From assembly GCF_024623455.1 (NCBI RefSeq), contig NZ_JANIPJ010000030.1, positions 1 to 64,000 of the forward strand: a DNA stretch of 64,000 bases, read 5' to 3'. The first letter of the stretch is position 1. Each line of letters opens with the position of its first letter. This DNA is from Paenibacillus soyae. Lineage in GTDB: Bacteria > Bacillota > Bacilli > Paenibacillales > Paenibacillaceae. The notes under the pieces are model-generated. The model was not told the origin of the DNA. It worked only from the letters and a program-made list of their open reading frames with translations, and did no database searches. The position numbers and the translations under genes are program-made. Positions 26,187-33,783 of this stretch are shown here, piece after piece.

Positions 26187-26810
26187 TTACTGCTTATAAA
26201 AGCTAAGCTTGAATAGCTCCATATAGCGGTCGAACTCCTCCAGCAGCTGGTCGACGTCGAACTCTCCGCCGTTCCTCTTGTGCTTCTCCCGCTCCTGCTC
26301 ACCGAACCCTTCCATCGACCAAAGGATGACGTTCAACGCTCTTGCCGGGTCGATGCCCGCCCTGAACTTGGTCATATCGATATCCGCGAACAACCGATAA
26401 TACTCGCTTGCGACAATCTGTTTGTTCCGCTCCGCAAGCTCAGACTTGACGTCCGGCGACTCTTCGAAGAACGCCGTCTTCAGGAAATCGAATAAATCCG
26501 GGTGGACGCTATAAATTCCCATCTTCAAAACCGATAACTGGCGCAGCTTCGCGAAGAGATCCCGTTCTTCCGCGTCAACCTTGGCCGCAACTTCATCGCG
26601 AAGGAATACCACCGCATGATCGTACAAGTATAAATACAGATCCTTCTTGCTCGAAAAGTAATGAAACAGCAGACCTTTCGAAATGCCCGCTTGTTTGGCG
26701 ATTTCGTTCGTGGACGCAGCCGGATATTTCTTATGAGCGAACTCCTTTAGCGCCGCGTTGATGACGCGCTCCCGTTTCTCTTGCTCTATGCTCAAAAACT
26801 TGTCAAACAC
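26187..26810 (-). CDS. TetR-family repressor
   Basis: A 207-residue regulator. The N-terminal HTH reads INAALKEFAHKKYPAASTNEIAKQAGISKGLLFHYFSSKKDLYLYL, followed by an all-helical ligand domain. The start is GTG at 26810, which has AGGAGGG 9 bases upstream. The frame stays open further upstream only because it runs through a 48-bp repeat, so those extra residues were rejected. It is first in the operon with the ABC exporter. Two TTGACC-5-GGTCAA operators bracket a good promoter 190-220 bp upstream, which implies autorepression relieved by the pump's substrate. Confidence 0.87.
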   Translation of the reverse strand: MFDKFLSIEQEKRERVINAALKEFAHKKYPAASTNEIAKQAGISKGLLFHYFSSKKDLYLYLYDHAVVFLRDEVAAKVDAEERDLFAKLRQLSVLKMGIYSVHPDLFDFLKTAFFEESPDVKSELAERNKQIVASEYYRLFADIDMTKFRAGIDPARALNVILWSMEGFGEQEREKHKRNGGEFDVDQLLEEFDRYMELFKLSFYKQ

Positions 26811-26827
26811 TTGTTGTTGCCCTCCTA

Positions 26828-26930
26828 TAGTTTTGTGAAACGAAGTGGAACAAAACCGCTTCGAAAGCATTCGCTTAGTTTTGTGGAACGTAGTGGAGCA
26901 AAACCGCTTCGAAAGCATTCGCTCCGCGAA
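26828..26930. repeat. 48-bp tandem repeat, two copies, in the tetR leader
   Basis: Copy A begins at 26828 (tagttttgtgaaacgaagtg) and copy B at 26876 (tagttttgtggaacgtagtg), with the same tail aaaaccgcttcgaaagcatt in each. On the minus strand the unit is open and would read LSKRFCSTTFHKTK-like peptide. It lies between the tetR promoter and its start codon, so it would be in the mRNA leader. Confidence 0.75.
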
Positions 26931-26974
26931 TCGGGCGTTCCTCCTGCATGGGCCGGAACGGCAAGGGACGCCGG

Positions 26975-27031
26975 ATCGCATTGACCAGTGTGGTCAATGC
27001 GATTGTACGCCTCATTGACCACTCCGGTCAA
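26975..27031 (-). promoter_or_regulatory. tetR-ABC promoter bracketed by two TetR operators
   Basis: Operator 1, at 26975-27003, is a palindrome with perfect 13-bp arms about GTG (core TTGACCAGTGTGGTCAA). Operator 2, at 27015-27031, is TTGACC-5-GGTCAA. On the minus strand TTGACC (27026-27031) and TACAAT (27002-27007) are 18 bp apart, so operator 2 covers the -35 and operator 1 covers the predicted start near 26995. This is a classic layout for steric repression. Confidence 0.78.
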
Positions 27032-27099
27032 CTCTGATTTTGGATAGCTTGTCCAATCGAATGCCTGGCACGGCGGCGGATGCGGCATGGACCCAAATG

Positions 27100-27143
27100 A
27101 AAAAGGGTTTCGTTGTCCCAATCGACAACGAAACCCTTTTTTT
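27100..27143. terminator. bidirectional terminator after the FtsX-type permease
   Basis: aaaaagggtttcgttgtc pairs with gacaacgaaaccctttttt around an 8-base loop, with A run before and T run after, so it can work in both directions. It ends the minus-strand MacB-like operon. Confidence 0.9.
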
Positions 27144-27170
27144 ACAATGCGACCGAGCCCTTAGCTGCTC

Positions 27171-28520
27171 TTACACGTCCCTTCGAAGCGCGCTCAGCAC
27201 ATCGATGCGCGTTGCCCGAAGCGCCGGACGGTAGCCGGACAGCATCGCCACGCCAAGCGAAATGCCGCAGGCCAGAGCCGTCAGATACGGCGGAATGACG
27301 GAGAACAGGAAGTCTGCCGGCACCTCTTCTTCCATGAACTGCTTGATGACGACGGGCAGTCCCGCGTTCACCGCGAGAGACACTCCGTAAGCGACGACCG
27401 TGCCGAATATCGCGCCCATGAGACCGATCATGGCGCTCTCGAGCAGGAACAGCTTGCGGATAACGGACGGATGCGCGCCGATCGCCTTCATAATGCCGAT
27501 ATCCTGCGCCCGTTCGGTCACCGCCATCGTCATCGTGTTGAAAATGCCGATGGAAGCGATGAGCACCGCGATCGTGCCGACGAAGATGAGCCCGATCTTC
27601 ATGATGGCGAACATAAGGTTCACCTGCTTCAGCTCGTCGACGATGGAATGCGTGTAGAAGCCTTTGTCCCGCAGCGTCTCGACGAGACCTTTGACCTTCT
27701 CCGCATGGCTTGCGACCACCTGCACGTCCTGGTAGCTCCGCTGCTCGCTCGGCTTCGGCAAATTCGCGAGCGCGGCGTCGATCTTCTCGGCCGTCGGGTT
27801 CTCTACCTCGAAGTAAGGCAGCTCCCCGTTCCGCGTTCCGGTGATTCCTTCAATTTTCTCCAGCATGCCGACGCCCATGTAGATCGTTTTGTCCCGATTC
27901 CATTCCTTCGTCGGAATCTCTGTCACGCCCACGATGACCGCCTCCATCGGCTCCGTCAGCTTCTTACCTGCGGCATAGTAGGTGACCTCCAGCGTCATCG
28001 TTTTGTTCAACCACTCCGAAGCGTCCTCATAGCCGGTCGGCATGCCTTGTTCGTCCATCTGCTCCCGGATGTGGTAGCCGATGACGATTTCATTGTCCGC
28101 CTCCGGCATTCTGCCCGCGCTCAGATCGAAGCCGGCCTTGGTCTCCGCTTCGAAGTCGACCTGGGTCGTCTTATCGCTCCCTACCTCTTCGCCTTCGACC
28201 TTCGGATTCAGCCATTGATAAATATTATTCCGATAAGTAACGGCCTTCACATCCGCCAGCTCCCGGAACATCTGGATATCTTCATCGTAGATGTTCGTGT
28301 CCTTGTGCTGGTCCGGGTTTTTGCCGTACAGATCGACCGCCGTCACGAGCCGGTCGCCGACGATATTGTCGACCATGCTCTGCTGCAGGCCGAAGCCCAC
28401 GGAGGCCAGCACGATCAGGAACGTGCAGCCCATCGCCGTCGCCAGCACCGTCATGAACAGGCGGGTTTTGTTCTTTTTCATATTTTGCCGGACGAACCGG
28501 ATCTGATCTTGGAATTTCAT
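27171..28520 (-). CDS. MacB/FtsX-type ABC permease
   Basis: A 449-residue permease. One N-terminal helix (KTRLFMTVLATAMGCTFLIVLASVGFGL) is followed by a MacB-type extracellular domain of about 230 residues, then three C-terminal helices of the FtsX domain (MFAIMKIGLIFVGTIAVLIASIGIFNTMTMAVTERAQDIGIMKAIGA). Such proteins transmit force rather than form a channel, and handle antimicrobial peptides, lipoproteins or stress signals. The ATG at 28520 shares one base with the ATPase stop (TAATG) and has GGAGGG upstream. Confidence 0.87.
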   Translation of the reverse strand: MKFQDQIRFVRQNMKKNKTRLFMTVLATAMGCTFLIVLASVGFGLQQSMVDNIVGDRLVTAVDLYGKNPDQHKDTNIYDEDIQMFRELADVKAVTYRNNIYQWLNPKVEGEEVGSDKTTQVDFEAETKAGFDLSAGRMPEADNEIVIGYHIREQMDEQGMPTGYEDASEWLNKTMTLEVTYYAAGKKLTEPMEAVIVGVTEIPTKEWNRDKTIYMGVGMLEKIEGITGTRNGELPYFEVENPTAEKIDAALANLPKPSEQRSYQDVQVVASHAEKVKGLVETLRDKGFYTHSIVDELKQVNLMFAIMKIGLIFVGTIAVLIASIGIFNTMTMAVTERAQDIGIMKAIGAHPSVIRKLFLLESAMIGLMGAIFGTVVAYGVSLAVNAGLPVVIKQFMEEEVPADFLFSVIPPYLTALACGISLGVAMLSGYRPALRATRIDVLSALRRDV

Positions 28521-29203
28521 TAGGCGAGCCCTCCTATTCTTCCGTCCTGCAGCCGGATCGCGCGGTGCGCGATGGACGCGACCTGCTCGTCGTGCGTAAT
28601 GATGACGAACGTGATGCCCAGCTCGTGATTGAGCTGCCGAATCATCGTCAGAAGCGTCTTCTCGTTCTCGCTGTCCAGGCTTCCCGACGGCTCGTCCGCA
28701 AGCACGATCGGCGGCTCCAGGATCAGCGACCGGGCCACCGATACCCGCTGCTGCTGCCCGCCGGACAGCTCGCTCGGGTAATGATTCGCGAATTCGGCGA
28801 TGCCGACCTGCTCGAGCAGCTTCATCACTTTCGCGCGGCGCTCTCCGCTTCCGATCCCCTTGAGCACCAGAGGCAGCTCCACGTTCTCGTAGGCGGTCAT
28901 GCTGCCGATGAGCTGAAAGCTTTGGAAGATGAAGCCGTAATTGGCCAGCCGGAAGTTCGCCCATTCTCCTTCGTCCAGCTTCGTGACGTTCTGCCCGCCG
29001 ACCCGGATCTCGCCCGACGAAGGGCGGATATAGCCGGACATGAGGTTCAGCAGCGTCGACTTGCCGGACCCCGATCTCCCCACGACCGCTACGATCTCGC
29101 CCTTCTCCACCTTCAGGTTAATGTCATGCAGGACGGGCACGACCCGTTCCTTCCCGCGTTTGCCTATTCTAAACTGATGACTGACGCCAGCCAGCTCGAT
29201 CAT
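28520..29203 (-). CDS. LolD/MacB-type ABC ATPase
   Basis: A 227-residue ATPase with Walker A GRSGSGKSTLLNLMSG, Q-loop YGFIFQSFQLI, signature LSGGQQQRVSVARSL, Walker B IVLADEPSGSLDSEN and switch ITHDEQVAS. The ATG at 29203 sits 9 bases after AAGGGTG. It forms a two-gene operon with the FtsX-type permease. No two-component genes are adjacent, but an inverted repeat upstream (29280-29313) and the lack of a clear -35 suggest activator control. Confidence 0.88.
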   Translation of the reverse strand: MIELAGVSHQFRIGKRGKERVVPVLHDINLKVEKGEIVAVVGRSGSGKSTLLNLMSGYIRPSSGEIRVGGQNVTKLDEGEWANFRLANYGFIFQSFQLIGSMTAYENVELPLVLKGIGSGERRAKVMKLLEQVGIAEFANHYPSELSGGQQQRVSVARSLILEPPIVLADEPSGSLDSENEKTLLTMIRQLNHELGITFVIITHDEQVASIAHRAIRLQDGRIGGLA

Positions 29204-29279
29204 GCTCCCACACACCCTTCTAAGTTCCTCGCTTCACTTTCCCAACTATAACAATCAAACCATAAGGGGTTTTAAAGAA

Positions 29280-29313
29280 AACCTTAAGTTAAGCTGTAGA
29301 AAGGGTTAAGGTT
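29280..29313. promoter_or_regulatory. inverted repeat upstream of the MacB-like operon
   Basis: aaccttaa (29280-29287) and ttaaggtt (29306-29313) are perfect 8-bp arms 18 bp apart, with another TTAAG nested inside (cttaagttaag, 29283-29293). A minus-strand TATAGT at 29245-29250 could be the -10, with no recognisable -35. Confidence 0.45.
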
Positions 29314-29325
29314 GGGCGACTAATA

Positions 29326-29366
29326 GAAAAAAGGCCGATGATGGCAGTTAGCGCCATCATCGACCT
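29326..29366 (-). terminator. terminator of marR-permease operon
   Basis: aggccgatgatggc / gccatcatcgacct with a 7-base loop, followed on the minus strand by a T run, 25 bp past the permease stop. Confidence 0.88.
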
Positions 29367-29390
29367 CATTTGCGGTTGTATTGCTGAAGC

Positions 29391-30467
29391 TTAAGCGGCC
29401 GTCTGCGCTTTCGGAGCGGCTGCGGCCCGGCTAGGCACCGCCAATCGCAGCACGGTCAGCCCCCATGCAACAACGGCGATCAGGGCAAGGGTTGCGGCGT
29501 AGCCTCCGGCCGAACCTCCGCCATAGACGAGATGCATCGCTCCCTGAATTCCGTTCGATGCGGGCAGGAACGAACCGAAGTGACGGTAGAACGGCGTCAG
29601 CATCGACGCGGCGATAATGTTGCCGGCCGTCATGAGCTGGAACGGAATGAGGAATACGTTGAAGAGCGGCCCTGCGTTGCCGAATAGCGCAAAAGCCAGC
29701 TGCGTCACGCAAATGCACGCCGTGAATACAAGCATTTCAAAGCCCCACAACTCCCAGAACGAGGCATGGACGTCCAGAAACAGCTTAACGGCCGCCGACA
29801 GCAGAAGCGGCACGACGATAGCGACGCTTGCAAGCACCAGCTGACGCGCGAAGAACAGCTCCCACTTGCCGAATTGGCGCTTCAGCATATTGGAGGCGAC
29901 GTTAAATTGGATGTTCATCGTCATCATGGCGATATACGGGATAAATCCGAGAATCATCGGCAGCATGGACAGGGCAAAATTCGAAATTTCGTTCGTCTTG
30001 ATGACCTCCGCTTGAATCGGAAGACTCTGAACGTCCGGTACGACTACGCCGTTCAGTTGCGCCGTGAGTTGATTCGCCATGCTTTCCATAACGCCTTTCA
30101 CGAGCTCGGAGCTGCGATCGTTCACATAATAAATCAGCTTCGCGCCCCCGCTTGCAGCGGCCGATTCGAGATCGGTTGGCACGATGACCACCATATCTAG
30201 AAGCCCTTCATCCATATCGGCAAGCGCTTCGTCCTGCGAAGCGGCCAGCGCCGTCTGGAACGGGGCGTTATTCTGGAAGAAATCGACGGCCGTTTGGCTT
30301 TCATTCGTCTCTCCTCCGACAAGTCCGACATGAAGCCGGTCGATGCGATCGGTCGCGCCGTTATAGCCCGTCATCCAAATAATGAGGAAAGCAAAAGGCA
30401 CAAAAATGGCGAATACGATGCCGATCCGGGTTTGTAGAGTTTTTAACAATGCTGTAACTGGTTTCAA
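29391..30467 (-). CDS. ABC-2-type / DUF3533-like membrane permease
   Basis: A 358-residue membrane protein. An N-terminal helix (GIVFAIFVPFAFLIIWMTGY) and an extracellular domain of about 130 residues precede five helices in the C-terminal half (ALSMLPMILGFIPYIAMMTMNIQF onward). This is the YhgE/DUF3533 arrangement, often linked to export of peptides, toxins or lipids, and no ATPase is adjacent. Its ATG at 30467 overlaps the MarR stop by 4 bases, so the two are tightly coupled. Substrate unknown. Confidence 0.8.
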   Translation of the reverse strand: MKPVTALLKTLQTRIGIVFAIFVPFAFLIIWMTGYNGATDRIDRLHVGLVGGETNESQTAVDFFQNNAPFQTALAASQDEALADMDEGLLDMVVIVPTDLESAAASGGAKLIYYVNDRSSELVKGVMESMANQLTAQLNGVVVPDVQSLPIQAEVIKTNEISNFALSMLPMILGFIPYIAMMTMNIQFNVASNMLKRQFGKWELFFARQLVLASVAIVVPLLLSAAVKLFLDVHASFWELWGFEMLVFTACICVTQLAFALFGNAGPLFNVFLIPFQLMTAGNIIAASMLTPFYRHFGSFLPASNGIQGAMHLVYGGGSAGGYAATLALIAVVAWGLTVLRLAVPSRAAAAPKAQTAA

Positions 30468-30916
30468 TGCGATCCATCCTTATTCATTTGATTTAAATTG
30501 TCGTTCAGCCTGTGCATGACACGCTGGAAAATGTCGAACTCTTCCTCCGAAATGCCAGCCCAAGCCTGTTCCTCGAGCGCGCTCTCCAAGGGGGTAAGCC
30601 TGCTTATCGCATCCATGCCTTCACCGGTCATATGGAGCGAGAAAGCGCGCCGATCCGCCGGATCCGGCTTCCGAACCAGGAACCCTTTGCTTTCCAGCTT
30701 TTCGACGATTTTGCCGGTCGTCGCCTGATCTTTGTGCATGAGCTCGGCCAGCTTCTTCTGGCTGATCCCCCCATTGGCGCTTAGCTGAATGAGAAGCCCG
30801 AACTGTTCCGTCGTCAGGCCGTATTTTTTCGTGTCCGCGGTAAAAACCCTGCGATGAAGCGCCGCGGTATGGTGCAGCCAATAACCGAGAGTATGCGAAG
30901 GTTTGTTTGGCGACAT
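30464..30916 (-). CDS. MarR-family repressor
   Basis: A 150-residue winged-helix regulator: TTEQFGLLIQLSANGGISQKKLAELMHKDQATTGKIVEKLESKGFLVRKPDPADRRAFSLHMT holds the recognition helix and the DxR wing. The ATG at 30916 has GGAGGAG upstream; an ATG at 30934 is unsupported. It leads a two-gene operon with a membrane permease. A perfect 12-bp palindrome at 30939-30950 lies just upstream and is a good operator candidate. Confidence 0.87.
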   Translation of the reverse strand: MSPNKPSHTLGYWLHHTAALHRRVFTADTKKYGLTTEQFGLLIQLSANGGISQKKLAELMHKDQATTGKIVEKLESKGFLVRKPDPADRRAFSLHMTGEGMDAISRLTPLESALEEQAWAGISEEEFDIFQRVMHRLNDNLNQMNKDGSH

Positions 30917-30938
30917 GAATGCTCTCCTCCTCATTTAC

Positions 30939-30950
30939 TATGTATACATA
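30939..30950. promoter_or_regulatory. candidate MarR operator
   Basis: TATGTATACATA is a perfect palindrome 23-34 bp before the marR start codon, within AT-rich DNA suited to a promoter. Confidence 0.5.
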
Positions 30951-30979
30951 TTATATGTGTACTTATTAATTTTGTAAAC

Positions 30980-31024
30980 AAAAAAACCTGGCCTAGGGAT
31001 ACCAACTCTCCCATAAGACCAGGC
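30980..31024 (-). terminator. terminator after rlmN
   Basis: On the minus strand GCCTGG pairs with CCAGG around a longer partly paired loop and is followed by seven T residues. It lies 14 bp past the rlmN stop. Confidence 0.75.
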
Positions 31025-31037
31025 AACTGCTTAAAAA

Positions 31038-32102
31038 TTATTCATTCGCCGCGCGCATCTGCTTGCTCCGCAATTGGCCGCAGGCCGCGTCGATGTCCGT
31101 GCCGTGCTCCAGCCTGACGCTGACGCTGATCCCTTGCTTTTTCAGCACGTCGTAGAAGCCCCTGATCGAATCCTGCTCGCTGCGCTTGTATTGGCTATGC
31201 TCGTCGACCGGGTTGTACGGAATGAGATTGACGTTGACCAGCTTGCTCCGCGAGCGCATCAGCTCGGCCAGCTCCAGCGCCTGCTCCAATCCGTCGTTCA
31301 CATCTTTCAGCAAAATGTATTCGATCGTCATCCGTCTTCTCGTCGTCTCGAGGTAATAATCGATGGCGTCCATCAGCTTCTCGATCGGGATCGCCTTGTT
31401 GATCTTCATGATGCGCGTGCGCAGCTCGTTGTTCGGCGCATGCAGCGACACCGCAAGATTGACGCCAAGGTCGCTATCGGCGAACTCCTTGATTTTGCCC
31501 GCCAGGCCGCTCGTCGAGACGGTGATGTGGCGCGCGCCGATCGCCAGACCCTTGTGGTCCTTGACGACCCGGATGAAATCGCTCATATTAACGAAATTGT
31601 CAAACGGCTCGCCGATGCCCATTACGACGATATGGCTGACCCGCTCGCTCTCGCCCGCCGCGTCCAGATGCAGCTGCACGCGCATGATCTGCTCCACAAT
31701 CTCTCCGGCGGACAAATCGCGACTCTTCGCGATCAGCCCGCTGGCGCAGAAGCTGCAGCCGATGTTGCAGCCGACTTGCGTCGTCACGCAGACGGACAGC
31801 CCGAACTTGTGCCGCATCAGCACCGTCTCGATCAGGTTACCGTCGTACAGCTTGAACAGAAATTTGACCGTGCCGTCCTTCGATTCCTGCTTCACATGCT
31901 CGGTCATCGTCTCGAAGACGAAATGCTCCTCGAGCAGCGCCCTGCACGTCTCGTGCACGTCGGCCATCTCCGAGAAGGAGGTCACCCGCTTCCGGTACAG
32001 GTACTCCCATACCTGATGCGCCCGGCCCTTGCGATGCCCCCGCTCTGCCAGCCATGCCGTTAATTGATCTAATGTTAATCCGTAAATGGATGTATGGTTC
32101 AT
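31038..32102 (-). CDS. rlmN: dual-specificity RNA methyltransferase RlmN
   Basis: A 354-residue radical SAM methyltransferase. The iron-sulfur motif is GCNIGCSFCASG (Cys112, 116, 119), the SAM site is VVMGIGEPFDNF, and the second catalytic Cys341 is in IDAACGQLRSKQ. RlmN methylates C2 of A2503 in 23S rRNA and A37 of some tRNAs. The longer N-terminal domain and GLSVCVTTQVGC agree with RlmN rather than Cfr. The ATG at 32102 has AGAGGAA upstream; the ATG at 32135 does not. It stands alone, divergent from a macrolide phosphotransferase, which is not the usual housekeeping context, so it may be a second copy. Confidence 0.88.
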   Translation of the reverse strand: MNHTSIYGLTLDQLTAWLAERGHRKGRAHQVWEYLYRKRVTSFSEMADVHETCRALLEEHFVFETMTEHVKQESKDGTVKFLFKLYDGNLIETVLMRHKFGLSVCVTTQVGCNIGCSFCASGLIAKSRDLSAGEIVEQIMRVQLHLDAAGESERVSHIVVMGIGEPFDNFVNMSDFIRVVKDHKGLAIGARHITVSTSGLAGKIKEFADSDLGVNLAVSLHAPNNELRTRIMKINKAIPIEKLMDAIDYYLETTRRRMTIEYILLKDVNDGLEQALELAELMRSRSKLVNVNLIPYNPVDEHSQYKRSEQDSIRGFYDVLKKQGISVSVRLEHGTDIDAACGQLRSKQMRAANE

Positions 32103-32271
32103 GCTTGTTCCTCTTTCCGAACTGCCTATATTCAAAGCGCCGCCCAGCGCATCCGGCCGGCCCGCAATCTGCTTCCTATTGTCCCAAAAACAGCCGGGGA
32201 ATACAAGGGGCGGGAGGCTTTACGGCGACTATCGGCCGTTTAGGAAAAAACAGTTAAAGCCGTGTTTTCCG

Positions 32272-32301
32272 TTGTCAAAGCCAGAGTTCGGTTGCTATAG
32301 T
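32272..32301 (+). promoter_or_regulatory. candidate promoter of the leader-mph unit
   Basis: TTGTCA (32272-32277) and TATAGT (32296-32301) are 18 bp apart. Transcription would begin near 32308, about 44 bases before the leader start codon. Confidence 0.6.
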
Positions 32302-32351
32302 GGGATTACGGCACGATTAGCCGCATTCAACTAGGATAGGGAGGCTTACGT

Positions 32352-32390
32352 ATGCTGTTTCGAGGTATCGCTTCCGTTCGGTTGCGTTAG
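32352..32390 (+). CDS. candidate macrolide-sensing leader peptide of mph
   Basis: A 12-codon ORF, MLFRGIASVRLR, follows a perfect AGGGAGG site (32338-32344) at 7 bases. It ends in Arg-Leu-Arg, the plus-X-plus motif that causes macrolide-dependent ribosome arrest in leader peptides of the ErmD type (MRLR). It lies 51 bases before the macrolide phosphotransferase gene, whose ribosome site is buried in a hairpin starting 10 bases after this stop codon. Together these features match translational attenuators of inducible macrolide resistance genes. That this peptide stalls ribosomes is inferred. Codons 10-12 contain ttgcg, which can pair with cgcaa at 32409-32413, so stalling there could change the fold. 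Confidence 0.7.
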   Translation: MLFRGIASVRLR

Positions 32391-32400
32391 CAGCGGATTG

Positions 32401-32434
32401 ACCCCACCCGCAAGTCATTTTATTAAAATGGGGT
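32401..32434 (+). promoter_or_regulatory. RBS-sequestering hairpin before mph
   Basis: ACCCCA (32401-32406) pairs exactly with TGGGGT (32429-32434), the core of the mph ribosome site. Inside it CATTTT (32416-32421) pairs with AAAATG (32425-32430). Opening this structure would be needed for translation of mph at 32442. Confidence 0.68.
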
Positions 32435-32441
32435 GCCTTAA

Positions 32442-33353
32442 ATGGAAAACAAAACAAACGAACTTATTCAGCCTTTGCTCGAACGAGCAAAACAGCACGG
32501 ACTCGCCATAGATCCCGCATCGATCAAAATCAACGAATCCGGCCTCGACTTCCTCGCCGTCTTCGCCAAGACGACGGCTGGAGTGCCATGGGTGCTTCGC
32601 TCGCCTAGACGACCGGATGTGGCCGCGGCCACCTCGTACGAGCGCGATGTACTGCGTTTCCTGCAGCCGCGCATTCTCTTCGAGGTACCGGATTGGCAGC
32701 TGTACGACGAGTCGATCATCGGATATCCGCTGCTTGGCGGAACCCCTCTCGCCACCATCAACATGGAGATCATGGATTACGAGTGGTACTTGCAGAAGGA
32801 CGCGCTGCCGGAGCGTTTCTACGAGACTCTCGCGCAAGCGTTGGTGTCCCTGCATAGCGTCGACGACCGAGAAGCGCGCGCTGCCGGCGTTCGCGTTACC
32901 CCGGCCGGAGAGCTTCGCGGCGAGGCGCTGAAGATGATGGAGGCGGCCCGCGAGGCGTTCGGCGTATCCGCTCCGCTCTGGGAGCGGTGGCAGCGCTGGC
33001 TGGCGGACGAAAGCTATTGGCCGCGGCATGCCTGCATGACGCACGGCGACATGCATCCCGGCCACATCCTCGTGCAGCCGGACGGCGAAGTGACCGGCCT
33101 GCTCGATTGGACGGAAGGCGCGGTAAGCGATCCGGCCAAGGACTTTATCATCCTGCGGATGCTGTGGGGCGAGGACGGCCTGCGCGACTTTATCGCGCGG
33201 TACGAGCGCGCCGGCGGCCGCGTCTGGCCGCGCATGGCGGAGCACATCGCGGAATGGGAGGCCTTCTATCCCGCGATGATCGCGGCGTTCGCGGTCAAAT
33301 CCGGCCTGCCGGAGTATGAGGCGATGGCCCGCTCCTCGCTGGGCGTGGAGTAA
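32442..33353 (+). CDS. mph: macrolide 2'-phosphotransferase (Mph family)
   Basis: A 303-residue aminoglycoside-phosphotransferase-fold kinase. INESGLDFLAVFAKTTAGVPWVLRSPRR near the N-terminus is characteristic of Mph enzymes. The catalytic loop is MTHGDMHPGHILV (Asp203) and the metal-binding Asp222 is in GLLDWTEG. Mph enzymes use GTP to phosphorylate the 2'-OH of the desosamine sugar of macrolides. The ATG at 32442 is 6 bases from GGGGTG, which is locked in a hairpin; a leader ORF precedes it. A strong terminator follows. Other small-molecule kinases of this fold are possible, but the motif and the leader favour Mph. Base composition is like its neighbours, so it may be an intrinsic gene. Confidence 0.87.
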   Translation: MENKTNELIQPLLERAKQHGLAIDPASIKINESGLDFLAVFAKTTAGVPWVLRSPRRPDVAAATSYERDVLRFLQPRILFEVPDWQLYDESIIGYPLLGGTPLATINMEIMDYEWYLQKDALPERFYETLAQALVSLHSVDDREARAAGVRVTPAGELRGEALKMMEAAREAFGVSAPLWERWQRWLADESYWPRHACMTHGDMHPGHILVQPDGEVTGLLDWTEGAVSDPAKDFIILRMLWGEDGLRDFIARYERAGGRVWPRMAEHIAEWEAFYPAMIAAFAVKSGLPEYEAMARSSLGVE

Positions 33354-33359
33354 AAGAGG

Positions 33360-33392
33360 AACGGACGTCCTTTAGAGGACGTCCGTTTTTTT
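33360..33392 (+). terminator. terminator of mph
   Basis: acggacgtcct / aggacgtccgt with a short loop, then seven T residues, starting 7 bp after the stop codon. Confidence 0.93.
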
Positions 33393-33430
33393 GCGGCCGG
33401 GGCTGGCGACTGGAAGGCTCCGTCAGCCCC

Positions 33431-33783
33431 TAACCATGTGGCGTGTCGCCATTGCGTTTCATGCAACCTTCTGCACGCCAGTAACCATCCGACGTATCGC
33501 TATCGCGCCTCACCCCAACCTCCGCACGCCAGTAACCATTCGACGTATCGCTATCGCGCTCCACGCCACCTTTCGCCGACCAATAACCACCTGACGTGTC
33601 GCTATCGCGCCTCACCCCAACCTCCGCACGCCAGTAACCATTCGACGTATCGCTATCGCGCTCCATGCGGCCTCTCGCACGCCGATAACCATCCAGCGTG
33701 TCGCTATCGGGCTCCACAACGCCTTCCGCAGATCAATAACCACCTGCAGCGTCGCTATCCCGCCCCTCGCCGCCCTTCGGCGG
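33431..33783. repeat. 51-bp tandem repeat array, about 6.8 copies
   Basis: Units begin taacca at 33431, 33482, 33533, 33584, 33635, 33686 and 33737, exactly 51 bp apart. The best conserved part is cgacgtatcgctatcgcg; the second half alternates between two versions (cctcaccccaacctccgcacgccag in units at 33482 and 33584; a ctccac version in others). Because 51 is a multiple of 3, both strands stay open: the minus strand reads a 17-residue repeat (RDSDTSNGYWRAEVGVR-like). No ribosome site precedes either frame, so I treat it as non-coding DNA between two convergent genes. Confidence 0.9.

Noticed and set aside
31038..32102. Cfr-type resistance methyltransferase
   Set aside because: The N-terminal domain and the SVCVTTQVGC context match RlmN; Cfr proteins have a shorter N-terminus and a different motif context.
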